The position numbers were made by a program, and so were the translations under genes. Shown one piece after another: positions 11,546 through 23,456 of a stretch of 64,000 nucleotides of DNA. The notes beneath the pieces are model-generated. The model had not been told where the DNA came from. It worked only from the letters and a program-made list of their open reading frames with translations, and did not search any database. How positions within the stretch are numbered: the stretch's first letter is position 1; every line of letters begins with the position of its first letter. The stretch covers positions 24,919,056 through 24,983,055 of the forward strand of contig OX940868.1 in assembly GCA_954871525.1 (NCBI GenBank). Reading direction: 5' to 3'. Origin of the DNA: Parietaria judaica. Taxonomy: Eukaryota > Streptophyta > Magnoliopsida > Rosales > Urticaceae.

Positions 11546-14500
11546 TTATCGTCCGTCGTTGTATGGCGCTAAGATTAACTGGCTTTGCATGCTGTCGTAC
11601 ACACCCGTGTTCGTACCGCTTGAACCGCATTCTATATCATAACTCCGAGAAGGGTCAATCGAAGGCGAATTAAGCAAATACTCGCTCTCTTCGTCTCCAA
11701 GACGCTCATCTTTCTCCCACGGATGCTTCGAAGTTTCTCGTATTAGTCCGTCAAGCAAAACGGCCACTTCCTTCATTGTAGGCCTCTCTTCGCCTCTTAT
11801 CTTCAGACACCTCTTCGTGAGATCAGCAACATCTTTGATCGCTCCCATGTTAGAGTCGTCAACAATGTCGCTGTCTATGACTCTGTGCAATTGGTCGTCG
11901 GTGTTTAGGGAAAGAAATGACATCGCTAAGTTACTCGTGGTGCCCTCTGATTTATGAAAGGAGAGCGCTTTCTTGCCGGTGAGCAGCTCAGCCAAAACGA
12001 CGCCGAAGCTGTACACATCGCTCTTGTCGTTCAACTGGCTGGATTGGAGGTATTCAGGGTCTAGGTATCCGATCGTCCCTTGCACGAGAGTAGATAACTC
12101 GTCTTGATCGAGAGGAACGAGCCTCGATGTACCAAAATCCGCAACCTTCGCTGTGTAGTTTTGGTCGAGCAGTATGTTCATAGTCTTTATATCTCTGTGA
12201 AGAATCGGCGTGTTGGTTTCGGAGTGCAAGTAGGCTAAGGCTCCGGCAGTTTCGGCTGCGATCTTCAATCTCTGGCCCCATGAAAGTGACGGTTCATCCG
12301 AGACTCTCTTGTGAATCTTCTCGTAGAGCGTGCCGTTTGTGATGAACTCGTAGACTAATATCGGAACTTCAGTGTCCAAGCAGCAGCCTAAGAGCTTGAC
12401 CACGTTCTTGTGGTTGATCTGCATGAGCAAGATCACCTCGTTAATGAACTGCTCCGTCTGCTGCTGAGTCTGTGTTTGGGCCCCGATTTTTGGCTTCTTT
12501 ATAGCGACAACTCGGTTATCGGGCAACGTTCCTTTGTAAACTGTTCCATAGCCGCCTTCACCGATGAGTTCCTTGTAATTGTTTGTGGCCATGATCAGCT
12601 CTTCCTCGGAGAAGATCTTGGCCGTCTCAAACGACCCCTTTTGCTGAGCCGTGGAGAGTCTTCGTTGTAGCATTAATCCTCCGTTTTGCTCGAAGAACAT
12701 CTCTTTCTGTCTGATAAGTTTTCGTTTCTTGTGGCCTAAGCACAGCATCAAAGTCAACAGAACCAAGGCTACAACACCTGAGCTTACGCCTGCATGTATT
12801 ACATATGGATGTAGTAAATTAGTACGTATATATATTAAGTATTTTTAGGGTTTAGGATAAAAAAAAAGGCTCACGAATACATTACCCAAAGGAACGTAGA
12901 GGATAAGAGCTCTTGAAACATCAGTTTTATGGTTTTGGAGGCAGATAGTTCCATCGGCTAACGTGTAACCTTCCGAACACGAACAGTTGTAGCTTCCTAG
13001 CGTGTTTATGCAAGTCCCGTTGCAACGGTTTTCAATCGCGCATTCGTCGATATCTGTGTTTTTTTTTTTTAAATACAGTTTTAGATATGATTGGACCAAA
13101 ACTAGCAGTTTATTACCTATATATGTACAAAAAACATTAAAAAAATTTGAATACCACATATTACAATTCCACAATATTTCTATGATGTAAGGTTGTGTTT
13201 ACACATGGTTCTATGCTTCTATATATATTACAATAGAATCTTATATAAGTGTAATTGATTTCAAATTTTAGTTTCAATTTTGTAAATAAGAGAGTAATGC
13301 TTATTAATTTTTTAACTACGATCTAGGCATTTCTTAAAAGGTTTGACGCAAAAATGGGCATTTCGTACAATTTTATTAAAATTTAATTAGTGAGTAATTT
13401 TTTAGAATACCCTAAGGCTTTTAAAGTCGACTTAATTAAATATGATAATATTTTATTAAATATAAGTCTTACGCCTTTGTGATAGGTATTTTCTTATACC
13501 TTACTTCCTACCAAAACAATTTAAGTTTATAATTGACAAAGTAGTCCATGATTAAGAGAGAATTAAGTTACACTAAACCCTATGTGGCAAAAATATATAA
13601 TTTTCGCTGTGTACATATGCAATTTAGGGGTGAAACAGCGACATATTATTTAGATTTGGTCCCGGTTTTCAGAATTTCGTTACTACTTGTAATTTATAAA
13701 CCACGGAACTTTTCGGTAACGAATAACTGAAACCGTAATTGACTAAAATTTTGTATTTTGTGATTATGAATAGTATTATATATATAATAGTTCTAAATTG
13801 ATAAAAATGTTATAAAATCAAGACTGAGACCGATATTATACGAGTTCCCAATTATTTTTTCATCTTAATCCCGGTAATTGTAGACCAAAACTATGATACA
13901 GAAGCTTGTTACTTAATCAGTTAATCTATATTACATACAGAGAAGAGCGAATTATACCTTGGCAACCATCAGGATGGTACGGATTTCCTTCATAACCAGG
14001 CAAGCACCGGCAAAGATACCCAACTCCGGTTGCGGAGTTCACACAGTCGCTATTTCCCTTACAGTAAGTTATATTCTTAGCAGCCTTGGCCTGTTCACAC
14101 GACTGACTCCCGACCGACCAGTCGACGATCATCGGAAGCATTTCCGTGTTATTCATATCATTGAAACTCGAGATGCCGGAGAAGTTGAACTGGCCAGTCT
14201 GCACGATGAAGGCGTAGCTGCAAGGGTTAAAGTCCCAGATCTCGGAGTGGTTGTAATAGCTGCTCAGCCTCACCGTTTGGTTCCTCAGCCCCGCTGGGAT
14301 CTTCGCCTCACAACACCCCACGCCGGAGCACGACCCGCCTTTCACGACGGCTCTGTGGTCGCAGATTGACATGCAGCCGGTCACGAACCTCTCACCAGCG
14401 CGGTTGTGGCCGCGCACGATCGCGTACGTGTCGCAGCCGAGGGCGATGAACTGGTTCCTGGTTGAGGAGATGGTGAATTTAAAAGATTTAGGAAACGACA

Positions 14501-14840
14501 CCAAGGGATCGTGGAACCTTGCGATGGAACCCGACTTCGTGTAACACTTTCGTCCAACAAACTGCATGGCCTGCAGCTCCCCGGAGTTGGCGAATATTGC
14601 AGTGACGTTGAGGTTTCGTCCAAGATATGGCGTGGGGTTCGTCCCGGCGGTGACGTTGCAAGTAATGCTGAACCTCCGCTCCAAGTAACAGCCGTCTCCG
14701 ATGCCGAAAGGGTAAGGAATTGAGACAGCACCGCACCGGTCGGGGCACCCGGGCATCGCTAGTGTGGATCCAGCGGTGGTTGCGGCCCAGCGTATGCCCA
14801 ACATGGCAGCTATCAACCAGGCAGTATATTTAAAACTCAT
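11546..14840 (-). CDS. Wall-associated kinase copy 2, intact
   Basis: Same plan as copy 1. Exons: 14840-13958, 13053-12886, 12789-11546; 764 aa, all junctions GT-AG and in phase. Exon 1 starts MSFKYTAWLIAAML (signal peptide), then PGCPDRCG..SIPYPFG (GUB_WAK_bind), IVDWSVGSQSCEQAK and an EGF-like module. Exon 2 is a DIDEC EGF of the RCNGTC type shared with copies 3 and 4. Exon 3 has the transmembrane helix and a full RD kinase ([27 protein letters not shown]). The C-tail [17 protein letters not shown] matches copy 4. Intron 1 is ~900 bp against ~100 bp in copy 1 and holds repeat remnants (13320-13420; a TAGGGGTGAAAC hAT-type end at 13625). The central kinase tract is almost identical to copy 3. 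Confidence 0.93.
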
Positions 14841-14980
14841 TGTCTTTTTCTTCTTTTTTCAATAAACTAAGTTTTGATTGAGTATTTGAACTAATAACAG
14901 GAATATATGTACTAATTTCGTTTACGTTCTAATTTTCTTCTTAGGGTTTGGATAAACGAGGTTTTATACCGAGTCGTTGT

Positions 14981-15030
14981 TGAATCAGTCAACGAACCAA
15001 GTCATTGTTGACCGATAAAGAAGACCTTTT
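14981..15030 (-). promoter_or_regulatory. Shared upstream block of WAK copy 2 (W-box-like cores)
   Basis: The + strand reads gtcaacgaaccaagtcattg then ttgaccgataaagaagacc, about 145-190 bp upstream of the ATG. It holds two TTGAC cores (W-box, the WRKY binding core). The same word order recurs upstream of copies 4 and 5, and partly 3. Function is inferred. Confidence 0.5.
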
Positions 15031-15373
15031 TCTTCATACATCGAGTGCATTGCAGCTCATGCATCGAGAAAAAGAGAAAATGTAAAATAATTTGGTTTTA
15101 AATTGCCTATTGTCTTCATAAGAAGTGATTAATCAAGTATTATATAGTAAGCAAAAGTCTTGCACCAACTATAGATTATGTATAAACCGACATTATTTAC
15201 CAATTCGTTTACTACCGTGTCACATGTTTATTATTGCTTTTAACAATTAATTTAATTCTCATATAGGTTGAAATTTTATTCAAAAGGGTCAATTAGTCAA
15301 TAGTTGGTCATCTCTATGTTGACCCTATTATTTCGTCAAACTACGTACACATGCATATACTACGTACTTAAGA

Positions 15374-15565
15374 GTTAAAATATCTTAGATGATGCAAATT
15401 CCAAATTAGCCATTGTTTTCGTGGGCTATGTACGACATTGCTACTAGATTTTGTTATATTTCGTGGAAATCCCTAACGTGATATAACAAAATCTAGTAGC
15501 AATGTCGTACATAGCCCATGAAAACAATGGCTAATTTGGAATTTACATCATCTAGATATTTTAAC
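15374..15565. repeat. Near-perfect foldback (192 bp) with ~85-bp arms
   Basis: The left arm starts GTTAAAATATCTTAGATGAT; the right arm is its reverse complement, ending ATCATCTAGATATTTTAAC. Only a few mismatches or indels occur across ~85 bp, and the loop is ~20 bases around 15460-15480. There is no coding content. It looks like a young palindromic MITE, and a transcript would be a long hairpin. Confidence 0.8.
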
Positions 15566-15570
15566 TTTGG

Positions 15571-15695
15571 GTTGTTTTAAAAAATGTCCATTTTGTGTCA
15601 AATGTTTAAGAAAAATGCCCACCGTGTGTATTTTTCACTCTCACACATGGGCATTTTTCTAAAACCTTTGACACAAAATTGGCATTTATTACAAT
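15571..15695. repeat. Short inverted repeat of the 'cccattttgtgtcaaa' family
   Basis: aatgtccattttgtgtcaaa near 15583 pairs with ttgacacaaaattggcattt near 15668 around a central gtgtg/cacac. Related sequence recurs near 13330, 17190-17280, 17670 and 36690, so it is a dispersed element of this genome. Confidence 0.5.
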
Positions 15696-15716
15696 TTCTA
15701 TATTGCGTTTTATTAA

Positions 15717-17464
15717 GGATTAATCGCGGCATAAGTAATCATCAACCTTAGATCAAGTGGCCTTAAATTCATTTAATAGCGATAAAAGTATCAAAAGATG
15801 AGTTTCACCCATGTTAAACTAACGGTTGTTAGTCAAACGCTCCACATGACAGTTGTTGATGCAGAAAAATGGATCACACACTGTAGTGTCCCAATTGCTC
15901 ATGTTGGACCAGGCCCAATGTCGCTTGTAGACTTTTTGTGAAATTAGGGGTTGGGCTTCTGGCACCTCAAAGTCATTCGGGCCCTTTTTCCAACACGGGA
16001 CCTGATTCAGGCCCGCACACTACCTGATCACAGGTTCGGGCACCACACTAATCAGGTCTCCACGTGGAAAAGATCGCCGAATTAACTTTAAGATGAACCC
16101 TGGCGAATAACACCCCCGGCCTGCGTCATCAGTTTAGATCCAGGTCCTGCGCTCTATCCCTGGCGTCAGTATATCAGCGAGAGATATAAAGGCCAAAAGA
16201 TAGAACGAGCACCACGCCGATCCCAAACCTAGACAGGGGAAGTTGTATATCGTGCCAGAATTTTCTCCATAGCTTCCGCTCTAGTTGGATTTCTCTCTTC
16301 CGGAACCTGACAGAACAACACCACGGTCAGGGAGAAACGAGGGTTTTACCCCCCGATTCACCTCCGACGCTCAACATTAGCGGGTTATTTTGGTGAGGAT
16401 CGTTTTAGGAGTGTTTAGAGAGAATTTGGGGGGCTTTTGGAGGTTTTCCCAAGTGATTTCTCGGGTAAAAATGTTGTGTCTCCCCTTTGAAACCGAGCCC
16501 CTATATATACACAAATCCAAGGATTGAAATGCAAATAAATAATTATTCCCGAGGGGCCTCGTGGCAAATTTATATAGTTTTTTGGGTCCTTGGATCATTC
16601 TTAACCCATTGCCACCGTCGGATTGTCAATCCGAGCAAAATTGAGCCCTCACGCGCCCAAAACAGCCGACAACGTCAGCCCACGCGCGCGCGAGTGGGGG
16701 GACAGGAGCAACTGACGTCAGCGTGCTGGCGTCAGGCCCTGCGCAGTAGTGGGCCAGTGGGCCCCCTTAGGGTGTTTCCGGCTCTCTTTCGCGATTCCGA
16801 GGCGTCCCGAGGCCGTTTTTCGCAAGTTTTATGACTTTTTTGGGTGTTTTGATATTTTTAGGATCATCTAGACACTTTATTTTGCGAAAACGGACCTTCG
16901 GTTAATATTTTGTGCTAAATTGATTATAATTAATTAAGAAAAAAATTAAATTAACAACTTTTCCTTAATTAATTAAGTTACGTAAAATACCCGTAACAAC
17001 AGTTAAATATCGATGTGACGTTGCCACATCATCAGGTGTCCATGACGCATTTTAATATATTTTTAAAATCAATATATTTTTAATGCCACGTGGATGTTAT
17101 AAATTTTAGTTTAAGAATATATCAAAGATATATTTTTAAACTAAAATTAAAACGTACACATGCCATTAAAAAATAAGAAAATTGTACGAAATACCCATTT
17201 TGTGAGAGTAAAATATACACACAATGGGCAGTTTTTTAAAAAATTTGACACAAAATGGACATTTCGTTCATTTACCCTTAAAAATATATTAATTTTAAAA
17301 CTATTAAAATGTCACATGGACACCTGGTGATGTGGCAATACCACGTTGATATTTGACTGTCATGTGGAACGTTCATCTTTTTAATACTTTTACATCTATT
17401 AAATGAATATGGGGCTATGCCGCCCCAATTTATCTAAGGTTAGAGACTTAGGTCGCGATTAACC
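15717..17464. mobile_element. Mutator-like foldback element split by a solo LTR
   Basis: The left end GGATTAATCGCGGCATAAGT and right end (reverse complement) GGTTAATCGCGACCTAAGTC are inverted. Matching blocks follow inward: AACCTTAGAT, ATTCATTTAATAG, CCACATGACAG, and then, across the LTR insertion, GCCACATCA.CAGGTGTCCATG. Without the LTR the element would be about 600 bp. The terminal motif resembles the 988-2110 element, so both belong to one superfamily. No clear 9-bp target duplication remains. A small repeat of the cccattttgtg family sits in the loop near 17160-17280. Confidence 0.7.
15854..16998. mobile_element. Solo LTR of an LTR retrotransposon (1145 bp)
   Basis: The segment begins TGTTGATGCAG and ends CCCGTAACA, so it has TG...CA ends and a short terminal inverted match (TGTTG/TAACA). 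It is flanked by perfect 5-bp direct repeats ACAGT (15849-15853 and 16999-17003). It exactly interrupts the left arm of the surrounding Mutator-like element, whose sequence resumes after the second ACAGT. A possible TATA box (gatataaagg) is near 16193, followed by GC-richer sequence as in an R region. There is no internal coding region or second LTR, so it is a recombined solo LTR. Short open frames inside (e.g. 16487-16834) have no domains. Confidence 0.85.
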
Positions 17465-17659
17465 TTATTATTAGGACTTGTTCTGACGTGACGTTAGTAG
17501 GGCTTTAGATGAGATTTTTTTTAGATTACTCTCAATTCAAAGAAATAAATAGTAAATTAATTTTATATATAAAAAAAATCGTTTAGAATGGTAAGAATCT
17601 TTACATTTATCCAGAAAAAAAATACTACAAAACGTTAAGAAAAATGGATTTCACGTTCA

Positions 17660-18900
17660 TTAAAGGGTAAATGAGCCAAATCCCCATTTGTGACTCAAAG
17701 TTTAGAAAAAATGTACATTTCTATTAATGGTAATCAAAATCACCAATTAATTGAAATATGGACCAATATGCCCTTATAAATTTTAAAGTGTCAAATTATG
17801 GTGTGAAATGAATTCATAAATTAGTTTAAATGTAATTAATTATTCAAATTTTTTTAATAAAATCAAAAACAAAAATTTCCGTAAATATAGAAATATTAAT
17901 AATTGATTACTCTTTATTTTCAGTATTTTTCTTATTTAATTTTTGAATATTTTCTTTAAAATAATTAATTCGAAAATTAAAAAATTAATTTAAAAGTTAT
18001 GTTTAAATGTAAATAATTACTCTTTAATTTTCCTTAAAAATAGCTAAATACATAACTGGTCTAAAATCTCTTTAATTGAGTTAGAATTATTATTTTCCTT
18101 ATTTATAAAGATTATAACATTTTTTATATGTTAATGAATTTAAAAAAAAAATTCAAAAAATCAATCCTATTATTTCAGCCTTTTTTTTTTAGGTAACTAT
18201 ATTTACGAATTTGTAATTATATTTACGTAACTATGTTTATGATTATGTATTTTTATGTAACTATATTTACGATTCTGTATTTTTATGTAACTATTTACGA
18301 TTCTGACTATATTTACTATTTTTTTTATGTAACTATATTTATTATGAAACTGTAATTATATTTACATAAATTCAACCACAATATTACGTGCATTAAACTG
18401 TAGAAATATTTAGAAATTAAATCGTAAACATATTTAGGAAAGTATAAGAAAGATGTAGTTATAAGACTATAAATATATGAACAACTTTGAAAAATTTTAA
18501 TTATATTTACAAAAGTATAAGAAAGCTTAGTTATAAAAATATAAATATATGAACAACTTTGAAAAATTGTAAATATAAAAATTGTAAATATAGACGAACT
18601 CCGGCGACCGGCAGCGGTGGTTGACGGTGGCGATGGCCAGAAACACCTCCAACAAGCACTAGCAAGCCTCCCGAACACGAATCCGGTGTTAGTTTTTCCA
18701 AAATCAATCTCTTTCTAAAAAAATCTACAATCTTGTAACCGAAGCTTACCGCAATTATTCCGACTAAAATCTGAAACTTTCGGTCATCTTCCACCTATCA
18801 ATAGCTTCGTCTTCTCGAGGGGAACAACGCGTTAATCGGATTTGCAGAGAGAAAGATATGAGGGTTTGAGTGATGTTGGGTGGCCACTTGGGCTTCTCAT
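17660..18900. repeat. Dispersed element, copy 1, with an ATTTACG-type array and a GC-rich cargo
   Basis: It starts with aagggtaaatgagccaaatc and contains accaattaattgaaatatgg plus accaatatgcccttat. An AT-rich part follows, then an irregular array of 'taactatatttacgattctg' words at 18200-18590, then a GC-rich segment at 18600-18830 that looks exonic. The same order of parts occurs at 36670-37625. The cargo has an open frame on the minus strand (EDDRKFQILVGIIAVSFGY near 18790-18734) that I cannot identify. Confidence 0.5.
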
Positions 18901-19252
18901 TAAAATAATATACTAAAAATTGAGAGGGATGGCACCAACGTAGTTCTGTCGTTGATTGGTACTAAAAATCGAGAATTAGATACTAGTTCCGGTTCTTGGT
19001 TTATCCTAATTTTCCGGATTTTTTTTTTTTAAATTGGTCTGGGTACGGTACCAGAACCATGACAAAACCAGGAAAGGATGCAAAATTTTAACACCTACTA
19101 AATGTGTTCATTCAACTACTACGCTTTTAACAAGTATAATCGGTAACAACGATAACAGAAAACCATCAAACAAATTATAAGGTGAAAATAAATTTATAAC
19201 TTACTCTTCACAACACATTAATTATCAGGAAATATGTTCTTTGATCAGCGCT
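18901..19252. other. Spacer before WAK copy 3
   Basis: It contains a fragment rich in ccggttc/gggtacggtacc words near 18980-19070, like the interior of the hAT-type MITEs elsewhere in the window. The ends are not defined. There is no gene. Confidence 0.4.
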
Positions 19253-22200
19253 CTATCGCCCGTTGTGGTACGGGGCGAATATTAACTGGCTTTCCATGCT
19301 GTCGTAAACACCCGTAGTCGTAGCGCTCGGACCACATTCTACATCACAGCCCCGAGAGGGTTCAGTCGAGCTAAGCAAATACTGAGTCTCCTCGTTGCGA
19401 AGATGCTCATCATTCTCCCATAGATGCGTTGGACTCGCTCGAATCAGACCCTCTAGCACCATCGTCACTTCCTTCATCGTCGGCCTCTCGTTCCCTCTTA
19501 TCCTCAGACACCGCTTCGTGAGATCCGCAGCTTCTCTGATCGCTCCCATGTTTGCCTCGTCACCGATGCCCTTGTCAACGACTCTGCGCAATTCGTCATC
19601 GTTTTTCACGGACAGAAACGACATTGCTAAGTTACTGGTGGTGCCCTCTGTTTTAAGAAAAGAGAGCGCTTTCTTGCCGGTTAGTAGCTCTGCCAAAACA
19701 ACCCCGAAGCTGTATACGTCGCTTTTGTCGGTTAGCTGGCTGGATTGGAGATATTCAGGGTCTAAGTAACCGATCGTTCCCTGGACGAGAGTTGATAGCT
19801 CGTCTTGATCGACAGGAACGATCCTTGATGTACCGAAATCTGCAACCTTTGCTGTGTAGTTTTGGTCGAGCAGTATGTTCATAGTCTTTATATCTCTGTG
19901 AAGAATCGGCGTGTTGGTTTCGGAGTGCAAGTAGGCTAAGGCTCCGGCAGTTTCGGCTGCGATCTTCAATCTCTGGCCCCATGAAAGTGACGGTTCATCC
20001 GAGACTCTCTTGTGAATCTTCTCGTAGAGCGTGCCGTTTGTGATGAACTCGTAGACTAATATTGGAACTTCGGTGTCCAAGCAACAGCCTAAGAGCTTGA
20101 CCACGTTCTTGTGGTTGATCTGCATGAGCAAGATCACCTCGTTAATGAACTGCTCCGTCTGCTGCTGAGTCTGTGTTTGGGCCCCGATTTTTGGCTTCTT
20201 TATAGCGACAACTCGGTTATCGGGCAACGTTCCTTTGTAAACTGTTCCATAGCCGCCTTCACCGATAAGTTTCTGGTAATTGTTTGAGGCCGTGATCAGC
20301 TCTTCCTCGGAGAAGATCTTGGCCGTCTCGAACGACCCTTTTTGCTGCGCGGGCAAGAGTCGGCGTTGTAGCATTAAGCCTCCGTTTTGCTGGAAGAATC
20401 TCTGCTTCTGTCTGATGAGTTTTCTTTTGTTGTGTCCTAAGCATAGCATTAGAGTCAACAAACCCAGCGCAACGAGCCCTATGCTTACGCCTGCAACAAA
20501 TGTTTTAATCGAACTCTACGTTAATATATATATAGCATAGGAACAAAATAAAAGAAGATGTAGAATACCCAGAGGAACGTAGAGGATGAGAGCTCTTGAT
20601 ATGTCAATTTCATCGTTTTGGAAGCAGTGAGTTGCATTGAATGCTGTGTATCCTTCCATACATGTACAATTGTAGCTTCCAGGTAAGTTTGTGCAAGTCC
20701 CATTACAACGGCCTATGGTAAGGCACTCATCAACATCTGAAATTATTTTAATATATAGTTTTAGATGATTGGATAAGTACTAGTGATTTATTTCCCGTCT
20801 TGCACTCATCAATATCTTATTTAAAGCATATTAGTACATTGGTAAAAAAAATTAATAAATAAATAAATGGAAAAGAATTCAAGAATATTAGCAGAAAAAA
20901 TGATACCCAATCTTTTTATTAAGGATTCAATCATCCAGATACTTAAATATAATCAATCCACTTTTCAAAATATTTTGAAACATATCCGTATTCTAGAATT
21001 TAAAAACAGAATTAGAGAACACATTAAAAAAAAAAACTAAAATCTTCTCAAAATAATTATCTTAATTATATATATATTATTTGATTCCCAGGTCCCACAT
21101 CTTAATTTCTCTTTCTCTTTCTTCCCCCAAATTCTTTTTGAAAGATTAGGAGTGTTTGGTTGACTTGTCCAATTCAAATTTTTTTCTTAATTTTAATTTC
21201 AGAAAACAGTGTTAGAAAACTTGTTTTATTATTTTTCTTAACAAACATATTTCAAATAAAAGTTGTTTTCTAAATTATTTCAACTCCTTTGATTTCTTAA
21301 ATATACACTATTTAATATTTTTTTTCTTCTTAATTCATTTACAGCTATAACTAGCCCGTATGCCAAAACTAAAGAAAATTAACAATACCGAAGATGAATG
21401 AGAGAGAGAAGAATCCTTATTGGAAAATTTTCTACGTTTCGAACCGGATATATAAAAGTTTAGGATTTCCATGTGATTTATTCTTTTCTTTTCTAGAATA
21501 TTCCTCTAGATTTGAAAAGATAATGTTTGACTAAATTAAGGTTAATTCTATACTTAAATGTCAACTATAAAATTAATAATTATAGTTAATGCTACTTTAT
21601 AAAGAGTGTTTTCATTTGAACTTTCTGTCGAACTTAGTCTTACAGTTATTGTTAAATGTCATGAATACTTTTCCTCATCAATATATTTGAGCAAAAGCAT
21701 TAGAAAATTAAATGTTCTTCCTTAAACATTAGACTTCTTTTTAAAAGAATTCGTAAAGAGTACATATTATGCATTCTAAGATTTTAAGAGAAAAATGTGA
21801 TCGAAACAGGTCTTAACGACATAGAAGATAGAGTAAGTACTTACCTCGACAACCACCAGGAATATCGTACGGATTGCCTGCGTAACCGTCGTCGCACTTG
21901 CAAAGATACCCAACTCCGTTTTTCGAGTCCACGCAGCCGCTGTTTTCCGTGCAGTAAGTCACGTTCTTGGCGGCCTTGGCCTGCTCGCAGGACTGCGTCC
22001 CGACCGACCAATCGACGATAAGTGGAAACTTTATAGTGCTGTTCAGATTTTCGAAACTTGAGATGCCGGAGAAGCTGAACTTCCCATCCTGCACGATGAA
22101 GGCGTAGCTGCAGGGGTTGAAGTCCCAGATATAAGTGTGGTTGTAGTAGCTTCTCAGCTTCAACGTCAGATTATTCAGCTCCGCCGGGATGGTGGCCTTG

Positions 22201-22742
22201 CAGCAGCCTACGCCCGAGCATGAATCGCCTTTAATGGAGGTTTTGTTGGTGCAGATCGACATACAGCCCGTCATGAAGTACTCGCCCGCGATGTTGTTGC
22301 CTTCAATGATAGCATAGGTGTCGCAGCCGATGGCGTAGAACACGTTCTTGGTTGAGGAGATGGTGAATTTGTAGTAGTCGGGGAACTCTAATAAGCTAGA
22401 GTGTGATGCCGTAAGGTTTACCGAATCCGACTCGGTGTAGCAATCTCTTCCAATGAACTGCATGATCTGCACTTCACCCGAGCCGACATCTATTTCTGTG
22501 ACGTTGATGTTGCCGATGTATGGCGTGTAATTTGTCCCGTTGGTAGCTTCGCAAGTGATGCGGAACCTCTCTTCCATGTAACAACCCTCGCCGATGCCAA
22601 ATGGGTACGGAATGGCTACATTGCCGCAGACCTTAGGGCAGCGGGGCTTGACTTGTGTGGCTCGGCCGGGGGTGTAGAATGCATCCAGCATGGCGACGAT
22701 CAACCCGGCCAACGCCACTATTCGCTTAGAATGCAAAGACAT
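19253..22742 (-). CDS. Wall-associated kinase copy 3, intact
   Basis: Exons: 22742-21845, 20736-20569, 20490-19253; 767 aa, GT-AG joins in phase. Signal peptide MSLHSKRIVALAGLIVAML, then PRCPKVCG..AIPYPFG (GUB_WAK_bind), IVDWSVGTQSCEQAK and a C-terminal EGF-like module ending DIPGGC. The ectodomain groups with copy 5 (NGTNYTPYIG; LRSYYNHTYIWDFNPC), unlike copies 1, 2 and 4. The EGF exon (DVDEC, RCNGTC) groups with 2 and 4. The kinase exon has a transmembrane helix, [34 protein letters not shown] and [10 protein letters not shown]; the central tract is nearly identical to copy 2 at DNA level. A TATA-like tatatatataaaga lies on the coding strand at ~22835-22822. Intron 1 (1108 bp) is AT-rich. 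Confidence 0.93.
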
Positions 22743-22860
22743 TGACTTTTATATAGTAATTATTAATTTTCCCTTTTCTCCTCTGGATTTGGATTTACTT
22801 AATGAAGTTTGAGCCTCGGGTCTTTATATATATACAGATGAGAAATCCAAAGCTAGTGGT

Positions 22861-22912
22861 TTTAAAAATAATGAAACAAACCAAGTCATTTTTTACTGCT
22901 CGAAGACCATTT
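22861..22912 (-). promoter_or_regulatory. Diverged copy of the shared WAK upstream block (copy 3)
   Basis: gaaacaaaccaagtcatttt and, further on, cgaagacc match the order of the blocks upstream of copies 2, 4 and 5, but the TTGAC core is lost. Confidence 0.3.
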
Positions 22913-23416
22913 TAAGACATTTTATAATTGAAATTAAGACTTGTTCATATTACTGGACTTGGTATCGATATATTAATATGTTATAATAAGATTCTTATTG
23001 ATACGTCGGTTAAGAATCACACGTAGAAAACACAATTAGCATAATAAGAAACTATGAGTTACTCTTGAAATTGTCAATTTTATTTTAAGGCAAAATCTCA
23101 TGATAATTAAACATAGTATATTGAGCAAATTATCTTGATGGGTTATGTTAACGATCTCACACATAAAAAAAGAAAATGGGATGTCATAAGGTCTATAAAA
23201 TTATATACATTAACTAATATACATTTATGAATCAATATATAGAAAATACAATCTTAGAATTTTATAATTTAAAAAAAATTCTTATTGTTTAGATAAGAAA
23301 TGGTTATATTGGCAAAGTCTTGCAACAAGAATAATAGAATATGAATCAACTGACACGATGGACCAATTCGTCGATAGTTACTACTAAAATGATAAAATAC
23401 GAGTTAAAACTAACAT

Positions 23417-23456
<40 letters not shown>

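Noticed and set aside
16487..16834. 115-codon + strand ORF
   Set aside because: Lies wholly in the solo LTR, no retroviral-type or other domain, GC-rich composition explains it.
18200..18590. CRISPR-like or satellite array of regularly spaced units
   Set aside because: Units are irregular in length and AT-rich with no unique spacers. It is part of a dispersed plant repeat.
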